Source: Candidatus Leptovillus affinis
GTDB taxonomy: Bacteria > Chloroflexota > Anaerolineae > Promineifilales > Promineifilaceae
Length of the DNA: 64,000 nt
NCBI GenBank assembly: GCA_016705235.1
Contig: JADIYP010000002.1
Coordinates: forward strand, 310,001-374,000
Reading direction: 5' to 3'
Below the pieces are notes generated by a model. That model worked only from the letters and a program-made list of their open reading frames with translations, was not told where the DNA came from and ran no database searches. The first letter of the stretch is position 1, and the number at the start of each line of letters is the position of its first letter. A program made the translations under genes and the position numbers. Positions 24,022-33,265 of the stretch are shown piece after piece.

Positions 24022-25197
24022 TCAGGCAATGAGGATGCTGGCGGTAACGCCTAGCTGGGCTAGCTGACGGCCGATTTCATCTTCGTAATTCCGGTTCATG
24101 ATAATGACCACGTCGGGCTGATAAACGCGCAAAAATTCCGGCGATACAATTTCCTGGCCGCTGCCGGCCACAAACATGCCTTGTTTCCGGGGGTTAATGT
24201 CCACCGCGTAGCGAATCAACCCTTCCTGGTCGAATGTGTTCATGAACATGACCCCTTTGGAGCCAGAACCCCAGACGACGACGCGACGGCCGTTCTGCGC
24301 CAGTTCGTGCAGCGTTTCATGCCAATAAGCCACCTTTTGCCGGTAATTGTCGGCAAATTGGGCTACATCGGCGGAGAGTGCGGCCAGGTCCTGGGGATTG
24401 GCGGGGGCGGGAACGGCCGTGTCCGGGGCCAATCGCGCCTCAATCGTCAAAAATTGCCCGCCAAAGGTCTCATCTACGGCCAGCACCTGAAAACCAGCCT
24501 GGGTAAACAAATGAGCCAGCGAAACCGGGCTGTAATAGGAACAATGTTCGTAAATGATGTCCCAAATGCCCAGTTGGCGCACCGTCCACAGAGCGTTGGG
24601 CACTTCAAAAAAGATCACTGTCTCCAGACGGCCGTTAATCGCCCGGCGCACGGCTTTTAAAAACGGGACTGGCTCGTGGATATGCTCCAACACGTGACGG
24701 CAGCAAATAAAATCGGCCGGGTAGTCGGCGAATTCCTCGGAATAGAATTCTTGAATGAAGGAAACGGCCGTGTCCGCTTCTTCCTGCTCCTGCGCCACGT
24801 AGCTGGGGTCAAACCCCACGCCGCGATTGCCGCCCATGCGGCACAACATTTTCAAAAAATCCCCCTGCCCGGAGCCAATTTCCACAATGTCCTTGTTGTG
24901 CAGGTCATAGGTGGCAATCAGGCGCTCGGCCAGGGCGGTAGCGTACGCCTGAAAACGGGCCGAAAAATGCAGCGAGTTCTCATACGCCTGCGTGTAGGTC
25001 ATCTTGTCAGGGTCGAAGGCGCTGTTGTAGATGTGGCCGCATCCCGGCATATACGTCAGGTGAATGTCGCCGCGCGGCGCGGCCAGGGCGCCTTCGCGGC
25101 TGGGCCAAAGCACGTTGCAATGAACCGGCAGCCGGTCCATATCCAACACCGGCACGGGCGCGGCGTCGGTGCAGTTAACGAGGGGTAAATGGCTCAT
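24022..25197 (-). CDS. NDP-sugar C-methyltransferase-like protein, copy 1
   Basis: The 391-residue protein has the three-part layout of sugar C-methyltransferases: an N-terminal zinc-type segment, a SAM-binding Rossmann domain (DIVEIGSGQGDFLKMLC near residue 105; HVLEHIHEP), the active-site motif IIYEHCSYYS, and a C-terminal domain (VVWGSGSKGVMF, VDINPRKQGMFVAGSG, PDVVIIMN). The four zinc Cys of the family are incomplete: only PGCGHIYN survives clearly. It probably methylates a keto-sugar nucleotide for the EPS repeat. It is a tandem paralogue of the next gene, three bases apart. Confidence 0.86.
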   Translation of the reverse strand: MSHLPLVNCTDAAPVPVLDMDRLPVHCNVLWPSREGALAAPRGDIHLTYMPGCGHIYNSAFDPDKMTYTQAYENSLHFSARFQAYATALAERLIATYDLHNKDIVEIGSGQGDFLKMLCRMGGNRGVGFDPSYVAQEQEEADTAVSFIQEFYSEEFADYPADFICCRHVLEHIHEPVPFLKAVRRAINGRLETVIFFEVPNALWTVRQLGIWDIIYEHCSYYSPVSLAHLFTQAGFQVLAVDETFGGQFLTIEARLAPDTAVPAPANPQDLAALSADVAQFADNYRQKVAYWHETLHELAQNGRRVVVWGSGSKGVMFMNTFDQEGLIRYAVDINPRKQGMFVAGSGQEIVSPEFLRVYQPDVVIIMNRNYEDEIGRQLAQLGVTASILIA

Positions 25198-25199
25198 GG

Positions 25200-26405
25200 T
25201 TAGATATCCTCAACGGTCATCAGGATGGGGTTCAGGCCCATTGCCTGTAAATCGCGGCCGATTTCGGCGCGGTAAATCGGATTCATGATGATGACAACAT
25301 CAGGCGGATTGGTGGGTAAATAATTCGGCGCAACGATTTCCTGCCCGCTGCCGGCCAAAAACGTGCCGGTCTTGTGCGGGTTGATGTCGACCACGAACGG
25401 GATTTCGGCCACGCCCAGACCCAGCGTCGTCAGGAAGGCTACGGCTTTGGAGCCGCCGCCCCACAGCGTAATTTTTCGCCCCTGAGCGCGGAAAGCGGCG
25501 ATTTTGTCTTGCCAGGCGGCGATTTTTTGCGGCACGGCCGTGGCGAATCGCGCCACGGCGGCCAGCACGCCGTCCAGGTCATCGCCCAGGGGGATGGGCG
25601 CGTTGGGGTCAGGAACGGCCGTAGGCCGAGCCGCAATCATCAGATATTGATCGTCGTAATCGGTCCACAAATCCAACACGGTAAACCCAGTGTGACGGAA
25701 CAGGTGCGCCAGCGAACCCTTCGTAAAATAGGAGCAGTGCTCGTAATAGACATCCCAAAAAGCGAGATCATCCAGCACATAACACGCATTGGGTATCTGG
25801 AAAAAGACCACCGTCTCCTCGCGCTCGCCAATCGCCCGGCGCACAGTGCGCATAAAATCGCCCGTGTCGGGGATGTGCTCCAGCGTCATCTTGCAGGCGA
25901 AAAAATCGGCGTCGTAGTCGGCGTATGTTTCCGAGTAAAAATCGGCGATGAAAGTCAGCCGGTCGGCGGCGGCGCTGGGATGGCGCCCCGGCACATAGGC
26001 CGGGTCGAAGCCGATGCCGGTATTCGGTCCCATCTCGCACAGCATGGTGATGAAGTCGCCCTTGTCACAGCCAATTTCGATGATGGTTTTATGGCGCAAA
26101 TCAAAACGATCAATCAGGTCTTGGGCCAGTTTTTGGTGAAATCGGTTGAAAGTAGGCGAGTAACCCTGAGTGGCTTCATACCGCGCGTTGTACTGCGTCA
26201 GCGCCGGGTCAAAATCGACGTTGGCGATGAAGCCGCTGGTAGGACTCACGGCCAGGGTGATGGTTCCCCGCGGGAAGTTGAGGGCTTCATCCTGGCTGTT
26301 GAGCAGCAGGACGCTGTTGGTGGGGGCGTTTTCCACCCGGTAGAAGGCTTTCATGCCGGGCACGCCACACCCCGGGCAGGCAACATCTAATTCTTGCTGA
26401 TACAT
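25200..26405 (-). CDS. NDP-sugar C-methyltransferase-like protein, copy 2
   Basis: The 401-residue paralogue of the preceding entry has the SAM motif IIEIGCDKGDFITMLC, MTLEHIPD, the active-site motif VYYEHCSYFT, and the C-terminal domain (LWGGGSKAVAFL, VDINPHKTGTFLAGSG, PDVVIIMNPIY). Here the first zinc pair is kept (CPGC, residues 10-13) while the second is replaced (SPTSGF). The two copies have lost opposite halves of the zinc site. AAAGGAAA precedes the ATG. A branched or methylated sugar is inferred in the polysaccharide. Confidence 0.86.
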   Translation of the reverse strand: MYQQELDVACPGCGVPGMKAFYRVENAPTNSVLLLNSQDEALNFPRGTITLAVSPTSGFIANVDFDPALTQYNARYEATQGYSPTFNRFHQKLAQDLIDRFDLRHKTIIEIGCDKGDFITMLCEMGPNTGIGFDPAYVPGRHPSAAADRLTFIADFYSETYADYDADFFACKMTLEHIPDTGDFMRTVRRAIGEREETVVFFQIPNACYVLDDLAFWDVYYEHCSYFTKGSLAHLFRHTGFTVLDLWTDYDDQYLMIAARPTAVPDPNAPIPLGDDLDGVLAAVARFATAVPQKIAAWQDKIAAFRAQGRKITLWGGGSKAVAFLTTLGLGVAEIPFVVDINPHKTGTFLAGSGQEIVAPNYLPTNPPDVVIIMNPIYRAEIGRDLQAMGLNPILMTVEDI

Positions 26406-26434
26406 ACGATTTCCTTTTTTGAGTAACTCCCTGT

Positions 26435-27523
26435 TTACTTAACGAAGGCGGCCAGGCGGCGGGTGTAGTGGGTCAGGCTCATGTGGGCGACAATGCGGCG
26501 ACGGCCGTTCACCCCCAAACGCCGCGCTTCGGCCGGCTGTTGTAAAAGTTGGTCGATGGCTGCACGCAAGGCCGCTGGGTCTTCGGGCGGCACGTAGATG
26601 CCTGTTTTGCCCTCCACCACCACATCGGTTTGGCCGGGCGTGCGCGAGCAGATGACCGCTTTACTCATGGCCATCGCTTCCAGCAGCGCCGTGACCCCTG
26701 CCTGGAAGTTGACGGTATACAGCGGCATGACCAGGAATGCGCTCCGCGCATATAATTCGCGCAGTTCAAACTGCGTAAAGCGGCGCACCAGCACATTTTC
26801 CGGCACATCCTGATCGGCCGTGCTGTCTTCGCGTTTAGACCAGGGGCTGGCGGCGGCGATAACCACCTGCACATCCAGGCCTCTGACCGCCTGCATCAAC
26901 GTCGGGTAATCGCGGAATTCCAGGCCGACGGCGCAAATCACCGGCTTCTCCTGGCCATCCAAACCCAGAAAATTGTCCAGTTTGCCGGCCTGATCCGGGG
27001 CAAAAAAAGCGTCGTCCACCATAAATGGGGTGAAGACCACACGATTGGCGGGTACGCGCCAGCGGTGTTCGATGAACTGTTTTTGCCAGGTGGCGTAGAC
27101 AAAAAAGATGTCGATGTGGCTTTGCAGCCGCAGCCAATCGAGAAGCACCATCTTTTTGCCGACCGAGAGGATGTGGACAATCATCAGGTGGCGCGGGCGC
27201 GGGTTGGTGCGCGGGGCGAAATTGGCAAATTTCAGCAGCGCCGCCAGGGGCAGGCCCACCTGTTCGCCATCGGTGAAAATGACGCGGTATTGCTGGCGCA
27301 GAGTGAAACACACCCAGGCAAGCAGCAGGTTGGGACCGCCAATTTTCCCCAACAGCCGGCCGAATTTTCCGGCGCGGCGGTGGGCTTCGGCATAATCGAT
27401 CAGGTCGGCGTTGAAGGCGCGGGACATGGCGATGTAGTCGGCCTCGGGACGCTCGCCGCGGGCAGTTTTGGCTTCAACCTCGGGGTCTATGAGGCCGGAA
27501 ACGGTGAGTAGGACGTCGTTCAT
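26435..27523 (-). CDS. GT4-type glycosyltransferase
   Basis: A 362-residue GT-B enzyme. The C-terminal donor domain contains PVICAVGLEFRDYPTL, the region YARSAFLVMPLYTVNFQAGVTALLEAMAMSKAVI with a diverged E(x7)E motif, and GKTGIYVPPEDPAALRAAI. The N-terminal domain is divergent. It would add one sugar to the growing lipid-linked repeat at the cytoplasmic face. Its start overlaps the stop of the upstream GT4 gene (27520-27523), so the pair is coupled. Sugar specificity cannot be read from sequence. Confidence 0.85.
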   Translation of the reverse strand: MNDVLLTVSGLIDPEVEAKTARGERPEADYIAMSRAFNADLIDYAEAHRRAGKFGRLLGKIGGPNLLLAWVCFTLRQQYRVIFTDGEQVGLPLAALLKFANFAPRTNPRPRHLMIVHILSVGKKMVLLDWLRLQSHIDIFFVYATWQKQFIEHRWRVPANRVVFTPFMVDDAFFAPDQAGKLDNFLGLDGQEKPVICAVGLEFRDYPTLMQAVRGLDVQVVIAAASPWSKREDSTADQDVPENVLVRRFTQFELRELYARSAFLVMPLYTVNFQAGVTALLEAMAMSKAVICSRTPGQTDVVVEGKTGIYVPPEDPAALRAAIDQLLQQPAEARRLGVNGRRRIVAHMSLTHYTRRLAAFVK

Positions 27524-28614
27524 GCCATCACCTTGCGGGCGCGGCTGGTCTCTTTGAGCAAATCGAGCAGGCGGCGGGCGTTGGCGGAGGCGTCGAAGGT
27601 GCGTTGGATCTGGGTAACGGCCGTTTCCCCCTGCTGCAAACGCAGCGCCGGGTTTTCTATCAGTTGGCGCAGGGCGTGGGTCAGGGCGTCTACGCTGCCC
27701 GTGGGAATGAGAAAACCGGTCTCGCCATCGGCCACAATCTCAGGGATGGCGGCAACGGCCGTGGACACTACCGGCAGCCCGGCAGCGCCCGCCTCCGACA
27801 AAACCATCGGCAAGCAGTCGCCATAGGTGGGCAGGCAAAAAATGTCGGCGGCAAAATAAAGTTGTTTGAGGGGGTCGCTGTTTGGCTGCATATCGTTATA
27901 GATGAACAATCCTGGTTCGGCGGGAACCGTGTCGCGGGTGGCCAGGTGGAGTTCCAGATTGGGAACGGCCGTTGCCCGCAAATTCCGCCACGCTTCCAAG
28001 AGTAACAGCCCGCCCTTACGCTCCAGATTTCCACCTACAAACAGAATTTTTAGCGGTTCCTGGTGATATTGGCGCGGCGACGGCCGTTTCCAGGCCGCCA
28101 CATTGACGCCGGGCGGAATGACGGTCACTTTGTCTGCCGGAACTTCGTATTCCCCAACCACGCCCTCTTTGGCCCAGGCCGACCAGGTAACGACGTGCTG
28201 CGCGGCCGCCAGGCAGTCCCGGTTCAGCCGCCATTTCCAGTTTTCCAGCCAGGCCGGGCCGGAACTGTGGGCGTAAAATTCGCCGAGAGCGTCGTACTGC
28301 CGGGGCGTGGCATCCAGGGAAACGACAGCGGGGATACGTTTTAACCAGGCTTGGGCGAGAACGGCCGTAACCTGCGTATGAAAAAACAACACGTCTAGCT
28401 GCGTCTGCCGCTGCATAGCGGCAATTTGCTGGCGCGCCTGCAAGCCGGCTTTAAAGGTCCAATTGGGCACGAGGCCGGCCAATCCACCGGCATCCCAGGC
28501 GGGCAAACCCCAGTAGGCCTCGATGGTGGGGTCTTGGGCGACGTTTTGCTGCAAATTTTGCCCGTGGGTGATGTGGCCTAAGGCCTGTTCGATGATGAAT
28601 CCGATTTTAACCAA
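27520..28614 (-). CDS. GT4 glycosyltransferase, paralogue of 35874-36947
   Basis: A 364-residue GT-B enzyme starting MVKIGFIIEQALGHITHGQN. It has DATPRQYDALGEFYAH and VIPPGVNVAAWKRP in the first half, and LFVGGNLERKGGLLLLEAW, DIFCLPTYGDCLPMVLSEAGAAGLPVV with the donor-binding Glu residues, and GETGFLIPTGS in the second. The N-terminal half resembles the protein at 35874-36947 (TPRQYDEMAELYGH, VVPPGVNLDIWRP), so the two came from one duplication. It is cytoplasmic and coupled to the following GT4 gene. Confidence 0.88.
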   Translation of the reverse strand: MVKIGFIIEQALGHITHGQNLQQNVAQDPTIEAYWGLPAWDAGGLAGLVPNWTFKAGLQARQQIAAMQRQTQLDVLFFHTQVTAVLAQAWLKRIPAVVSLDATPRQYDALGEFYAHSSGPAWLENWKWRLNRDCLAAAQHVVTWSAWAKEGVVGEYEVPADKVTVIPPGVNVAAWKRPSPRQYHQEPLKILFVGGNLERKGGLLLLEAWRNLRATAVPNLELHLATRDTVPAEPGLFIYNDMQPNSDPLKQLYFAADIFCLPTYGDCLPMVLSEAGAAGLPVVSTAVAAIPEIVADGETGFLIPTGSVDALTHALRQLIENPALRLQQGETAVTQIQRTFDASANARRLLDLLKETSRARKVMA

Positions 28615-28643
28615 TGAAATCCTCGATCTCTATCAACTGGGAA

Positions 28644-28676
28644 GACCCTAAGGGTTTTAACTAAACCCTTAGGGTC
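28644..28676. repeat. Short GACCCTAAGGG hairpin element
   Basis: A 33-bp perfect-stem hairpin, GACCCTAAGGGTTT / AAACCCTTAGGGTC with a five-base centre, in the 73-base gap between a GT2 and a GT4 gene. It is the minimal form of the family at 9777-9918 and 63249-63307. Lack of a T-run argues against an intrinsic terminator. Confidence 0.85.
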
Positions 28677-28687
28677 TGTCTAGCTGC

Positions 28688-29656
28688 TCAAAATGTAAAT
28701 AAGCGTCGAACCTTTTCATACCATTTGGCTCCTAAAACCGTGCGGGCCGTGATAATGAGTGTCCGTTTATTAAGCAGCGATTCACGTGGGCGCAGTTTAA
28801 TGCTTTCCCACATAATTTTCCAAGATTGCCGGTAGCTGTCGCCAAATACCAGGGACATGGGAACGGCCGTGAGCGCATGTGTATAGGCCTGCCGTTTCGC
28901 CCCGGTCGGGTCGTCCATCTGAATGCCCAATGGACCGTCAAAAACGGTATCAATTGAATGGAGCATTTCTTTCGTCAGGCGGCGATGTTTGAGAACGGCC
29001 GTCATGCTCTGGCTGTGCTGGCGGTAAGCATACAAATCATCGGCGATGTAAGCGACCTTACCCAAAACGCATAGATCAAACCAGAGCTTTAAATCCAGAA
29101 CAAAGTGGTAGTTCAGATCATAACCGCCGCATTGCAAAAAGGCATCCCGGCGAAACATCGGCCCGCTGTGTCCAATATAAAAGCCCATCGCCTTTTGCGC
29201 CGCTTCAACGCCGGGAACAATGGTGTCTGTAGGAAAAGACGCCATACTCATCAGTTTTTTCCCTTTGTTGTTGTATTCAGACAAAGCCGAATAAACAAAC
29301 ACAACATCGGGGTTGGCATCCAAGATGGCTACCTGGCGTTCAAACGCGGTAGAGGACTTGATCCAATCATCAGAATCCATGTGTACCAGATAAGTACCCT
29401 GGGCCATGGCGGCGACATCTTCCAATGTTTGAGCATATCCTTTGTTTTTCTTATTCACATGCAGGCGAATTCGGTCATCGCGCACAGCATATTTTTTGAT
29501 TACCTCAACCGATTTATCCGTTGAGCCATCATCAATGATGACCAGTTCAAAATCTTTATAGGTTTGCCCTAAAATCGTTTCGATTGTTTGACCGATATAT
29601 TTGGCGTAGTTATAGCTTGTTACCGTAACCGATACCTTGGGCGATTTTGTTTCCAT
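28688..29656 (-). CDS. GT2 glycosyltransferase
   Basis: The 322-residue enzyme has a clear GT-A fold: VSVTVTSYNYAKYIGQTIE, ELVIIDDGSTDKS, the DxD in YLVHMDSDDWIK, and GHSGPMFRRDAFLQCGGYD in the acceptor region, then a C-terminal region of about 100 residues with a possible amphipathic helix. It is a cytoplasmic inverting enzyme that adds one sugar to the EPS repeat. It is followed closely by the aminotransferase gene upstream in the transcript (9 bases between them). Confidence 0.88.
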   Translation of the reverse strand: METKSPKVSVTVTSYNYAKYIGQTIETILGQTYKDFELVIIDDGSTDKSVEVIKKYAVRDDRIRLHVNKKNKGYAQTLEDVAAMAQGTYLVHMDSDDWIKSSTAFERQVAILDANPDVVFVYSALSEYNNKGKKLMSMASFPTDTIVPGVEAAQKAMGFYIGHSGPMFRRDAFLQCGGYDLNYHFVLDLKLWFDLCVLGKVAYIADDLYAYRQHSQSMTAVLKHRRLTKEMLHSIDTVFDGPLGIQMDDPTGAKRQAYTHALTAVPMSLVFGDSYRQSWKIMWESIKLRPRESLLNKRTLIITARTVLGAKWYEKVRRLFTF

Positions 29657-29664
29657 GATAGCGT

Positions 29665-30837
29665 TTACCTTTTGGCCGACAGAATAAATCTGACAGCCTG
29701 AATAACATCTTCAACATCCTGATCGGTCATCTTGGGAGATAGCGGCAATGACGCGGTGCGCTCGCTGATCCAGGCGGCGTTGGGGAAATCTTGGGCTTTA
29801 TAGCCAAATTGTTCCCGGTAATAGGGGTGGAGATGGACGGCGACGTAATGGACGCCTGTGCCGATATTCATTTCGTGCATTTTTTGCAGGAAGGCATCAC
29901 GATTCAGGCCGCATCGTTGTTCGTCTATCATGAGGGTGTATAAATGGCGGGCATGAATGGTGTCCGGTTCGGCGGGAGATGGTAAACCCACCGGCAAATC
30001 GGCAAAAGCGGTATCGTACTGGGACCAGATTTCATTTCGCCTTGCCAGATACTCGTCCACTCTGGTGAGCTGATGCATGCCAATGGCGGCTTGGAGGTCC
30101 ATCATGTTGTATTTGAAACCGGGGAAGATGACCTGATAATGTTTGTAGCCATCGTCTGAAAAGCGTTTCCAGGCGTCGCGGCTCATGCCGTGCAAGCCGT
30201 ACATTTTTATTTTGTCGGCAAAATCAGGATTGTTGGTGGTGACCATGCCGCCTTCGCCGGTGACAATGTTTTTGGTGACGTAAAAAGAAAACGCGGTGAG
30301 ATGGCTGATGCTGCCGATTTTTTGGCCTTTGTAGGCGCTTTCTATGGCGTGGGCGGCGTCTTCGATGACGATGAGATCATGTTTTTGGGCGATGGTTTCG
30401 ATGGCGTTCATGTCGCACGGCCGTCCGCACAAATGAACCGGCAAAATCACTCGCGTCCGGGGCGTGACGGCATCTGCAATGCGCTGTGGATCGATGAGCA
30501 TGGTGTCTCTGTCGCAGTCGACCAGGACAGGCTTGCCACCGGCATGAAGGATGGTGTTCACGGTGGCGCAGAAGGTCATGGGCGTAGTGATCACTTCATC
30601 GCCTGGCTTCAGGCCGGCAACCAGGAGCGACAGGTGAAGACCGGCCGTGCAGGAATTGAGGGCAATCGCATATTCTGCCCCCACGTAACGGCTAAACATG
30701 TCTTGAAACCGGGCGACTTTGGGGCCGGTTCCTAACCACCCGCGACGGAGAGAATCAACCACTTCCTCGATTTCATCATCTTCTATTTTAGGTGCGCCGA
30801 ACACGAGATACTCTTTTCTGGGTACAAAATTTTGCAT
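29665..30837 (-). CDS. DegT/DnrJ/EryC1/StrS-family sugar aminotransferase
   Basis: The 390-residue PLP enzyme transfers an amino group to a keto-sugar nucleotide. PLP contacts include Asp160 in VIEDAAHAIESAYKG and the Schiff-base Lys189 in FSFYVTKNIVTGEGG. RRGWLGTGPKVARFQ, PMTFCATVN and PGFKYNMMDLQAAIG are typical of ArnB-like members. It implies an amino sugar in the polysaccharide. GAGGAGGTAAAT precedes the ATG. The dehydratase that would supply its keto-sugar is not obvious in the window. Confidence 0.93.
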   Translation of the reverse strand: MQNFVPRKEYLVFGAPKIEDDEIEEVVDSLRRGWLGTGPKVARFQDMFSRYVGAEYAIALNSCTAGLHLSLLVAGLKPGDEVITTPMTFCATVNTILHAGGKPVLVDCDRDTMLIDPQRIADAVTPRTRVILPVHLCGRPCDMNAIETIAQKHDLIVIEDAAHAIESAYKGQKIGSISHLTAFSFYVTKNIVTGEGGMVTTNNPDFADKIKMYGLHGMSRDAWKRFSDDGYKHYQVIFPGFKYNMMDLQAAIGMHQLTRVDEYLARRNEIWSQYDTAFADLPVGLPSPAEPDTIHARHLYTLMIDEQRCGLNRDAFLQKMHEMNIGTGVHYVAVHLHPYYREQFGYKAQDFPNAAWISERTASLPLSPKMTDQDVEDVIQAVRFILSAKR

Positions 30838-30914
30838 ATTTACCTCCTCAGATCATAAACTGGCAAACCTAACAAGAGAAACGCATCTGGACTACATGGC
30901 AACTCGGAAATGAG

Positions 30915-32105
30915 TTATAGATTCAATATCTGGCGATAAATTTCTTCGACATCGTGGGCCATGCGGCGGGGTGTGAAGTGTTCCTGAGCGCGGATACGGC
31001 CGTTCTCCCCCAACGTTTGTCGCAGGTTCGCATCATTCATCAAGGTCAGGATATTTTCTGCCAGCGCGGCAATATCTTGCGGCGCAGACAACAAGCCCGT
31101 TTTATTTTGTTCAACCACTTCACGGGAACCGCCATTATCCAACGCAATAACCGGTTTTTTCATGCACATGGCTTCTAAATAGACCATGCCAAATGGTTCC
31201 TCAAAACTGGGCATGGTGTACATATCACACGCCGCCATTAGCTCCTGAACATCGCTCCGATACCCCGTGAAAACAACCTGATTGTCAAGCTGCAATTCAG
31301 TTACCAGGGCTTTTAATTCGGCCGTATAGCTGCCATGCCCCGGATGCGCGCGCGGGTCGTCCACGCCGACGATCAACAGTTTAAAGTTCGACGTTTGTTT
31401 TTTGACTTCCGCCAGGGCTTTTAACAGTTCGGTGTGCCCTTTCCAGTAGCTCAATCTGGAAACGGTCAGTAACAACGGTGTGTCTGGCTTAATGTGAAAT
31501 TCCTGGCGAATGGGACGGCCGTCTACAGCCGGGTTCCAGCGATCACTTTCAATCGCATTTAAAACATAAAAGGTTTTCTCGGCCGGGTAGCCCATCGCCA
31601 CAATCGACTCGGCCACAAACTCCGACACACCTACCAAGGCATCCGCTCGTTTCATCGCCCATTGCACATTCTTGCTGATCCAGTCCTCGGCTTTTACATG
31701 CAGTTGAATCACACATTTGGCTCCCGTCAAATTCGCCAACAGCTGCCCGTAAAAAGCATCTCGTGGTTTTTCGGTGCAATGAATAACCTGGATGTGATTA
31801 TCGCGGATATACTTTGCCAGCCCTGCCAGACTAAAAAAAGCCGGAACGCCATGCATAACCGAATCACGAACAATCTCGCCCTTGGACCGAAAATTAATCG
31901 ACGTGCCAAATTTTGTGGGGCGTATGTGAATATCTGGTAAGGGTTCCAACGCCTGAGCCGCCGCCGACTTACCCTCGCCATCACCATAATTGCAGGCGAT
32001 GTGTACGTTAATCCAACTACGATCCAGCTCTTTAATGATCAGAGAATGTATATATGAATCAGCGCCAAAATAAGTTTGAGACTGCATGAACAATACATTT
32101 AACAT
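30915..32105 (-). CDS. GT4 glycosyltransferase
   Basis: A 396-residue GT-B enzyme, with SQTYFGADSYIHSLIIKEL at the N-terminus, then ESDRWNPAVDGRP, LLTVSRLSYWKGHTELLKAL and the donor-site motif MPSFEEPFGMVYLEAMCMKKPVIAL, which has the E(x7)E glutamates, and GGSREVVEQNKTGLL. It is a retaining, cytoplasmic transferase that extends the EPS repeat. It stands alone in its stretch, with gaps of about 80 bases on each side. Confidence 0.9.
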   Translation of the reverse strand: MLNVLFMQSQTYFGADSYIHSLIIKELDRSWINVHIACNYGDGEGKSAAAQALEPLPDIHIRPTKFGTSINFRSKGEIVRDSVMHGVPAFFSLAGLAKYIRDNHIQVIHCTEKPRDAFYGQLLANLTGAKCVIQLHVKAEDWISKNVQWAMKRADALVGVSEFVAESIVAMGYPAEKTFYVLNAIESDRWNPAVDGRPIRQEFHIKPDTPLLLTVSRLSYWKGHTELLKALAEVKKQTSNFKLLIVGVDDPRAHPGHGSYTAELKALVTELQLDNQVVFTGYRSDVQELMAACDMYTMPSFEEPFGMVYLEAMCMKKPVIALDNGGSREVVEQNKTGLLSAPQDIAALAENILTLMNDANLRQTLGENGRIRAQEHFTPRRMAHDVEEIYRQILNL

Positions 32106-32190
32106 AGCTTGTTTATACTGACCCCTATCGATTTAATCTGCAAACACGAGACATATACCTGTAGCAGACAGTCATAATCCGTTCTACAAC

Positions 32191-33147
32191 TCAGGCGCTC
32201 TTCCGTTCAACTGTGTATTTTTTCTTTAAGAATAGCGCGGAAGTTACGGCCACAAAACGACGCGGTAGACCGCCTAAATCCCACAGCAGGCAATGAATAT
32301 GTCGCAGACCAAAACGTGCAATGTACACGCGACAAATCATGCGGTCGATCATTGAAATGTTGACGCCCTTCAGTGTCTGGTTGAATTCTGACAAGATGCG
32401 CCAGTTTGGGTACTTTGGCCGAGACATGCCCTGGGTATCATACCATGAGGCATAAGCGTCTGTGTCCAGACCACAAGGAACTTCTACTTTGTAGATCTCG
32501 TTCGATTGCGCAGCGTGCCGTCTGGATTTAAACAGGTATTCAGAAACCTGCTGAAAACGGCCCAACAGGATCAGGCGAGCAATCAATATCGTGTCGCCAT
32601 GCGTGTGGGGCAAGATGAGTTTTGTTTGTTTCAGAGCGGAAACGCGTATCAGGCCAAACACATAAAAACTGTTGTGCCAGCCCAGCAAAATCTCATGAAA
32701 GCGCGTCCGAGGGCGGGCGTCATCAATCCTAAGCGCTAACTCACAGGTAGAAAACGGCCGATCTTGTTCATCGATGTATTCCGCCCAGCAAAAGCATAAA
32801 ACTGTGGTGGGATCATTGTCCAATGTAGGGACGCAACGGCCCAGAAACTCCGGGGCCAACATGTCATCGGAGGCCAACCATTGGAAATATTCGCCGCGCG
32901 CCAGTTCAAAAACATAGTTAAAGTTGGGCGCCGCGCCCAGGTTTTGCTCCTGGCGGTAATACCGAATACGCGAGTCATTTGCGGCATAGGCCTGACAAAT
33001 CGCTCCGGTCCCGTCTGTGGAGGCATTATCAGAAATAATTAATTCAAAATTGGCATAGGTTTGAGCCAGCACGGATTCAATTGCCCGGCTGACATATTTT
33101 TCGCCATTATAAACAGGCAGGCCAATGCTCACCTTGGGATTATTCAT
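32191..33147 (-). CDS. GT2 glycosyltransferase
   Basis: The 318-residue enzyme starts NPKVSIGLPVYNGEKYVSRA and has ELIISDNASTDGTGAI, AAPNFNYVFELARGEYFQWLASDDMLAPEF with the DxD equivalent SDD, and a C-terminal part of about 110 residues ending in a basic tail (FLKKKYTVERKSA). This is the subgroup of GT2 enzymes common in EPS loci. Sugar donor unknown. A short GCGAGATTGGAC repeat follows upstream of it, in the 118-base gap to the next GT2. Confidence 0.87.
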   Translation of the reverse strand: MNNPKVSIGLPVYNGEKYVSRAIESVLAQTYANFELIISDNASTDGTGAICQAYAANDSRIRYYRQEQNLGAAPNFNYVFELARGEYFQWLASDDMLAPEFLGRCVPTLDNDPTTVLCFCWAEYIDEQDRPFSTCELALRIDDARPRTRFHEILLGWHNSFYVFGLIRVSALKQTKLILPHTHGDTILIARLILLGRFQQVSEYLFKSRRHAAQSNEIYKVEVPCGLDTDAYASWYDTQGMSRPKYPNWRILSEFNQTLKGVNISMIDRMICRVYIARFGLRHIHCLLWDLGGLPRRFVAVTSALFLKKKYTVERKSA

Positions 33148-33265
33148 ACAACGCTCTCATCTAAAATTTGGCAGTGAACCGGCGAGATTGGACAAATCTG
33201 AAAACCGCCAGCTTATTTGCGAATGCTATTTTAATTTTTTAGCTGTCCCAAAATGGACAAGGAGG

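Noticed and set aside
25374..26390. A 338-codon frame antisense to methyltransferase copy 2
   Set aside because: It is His/Arg/Gly-rich without any domain-like motif, whereas the minus-strand frame has clear SAM and active-site motifs.
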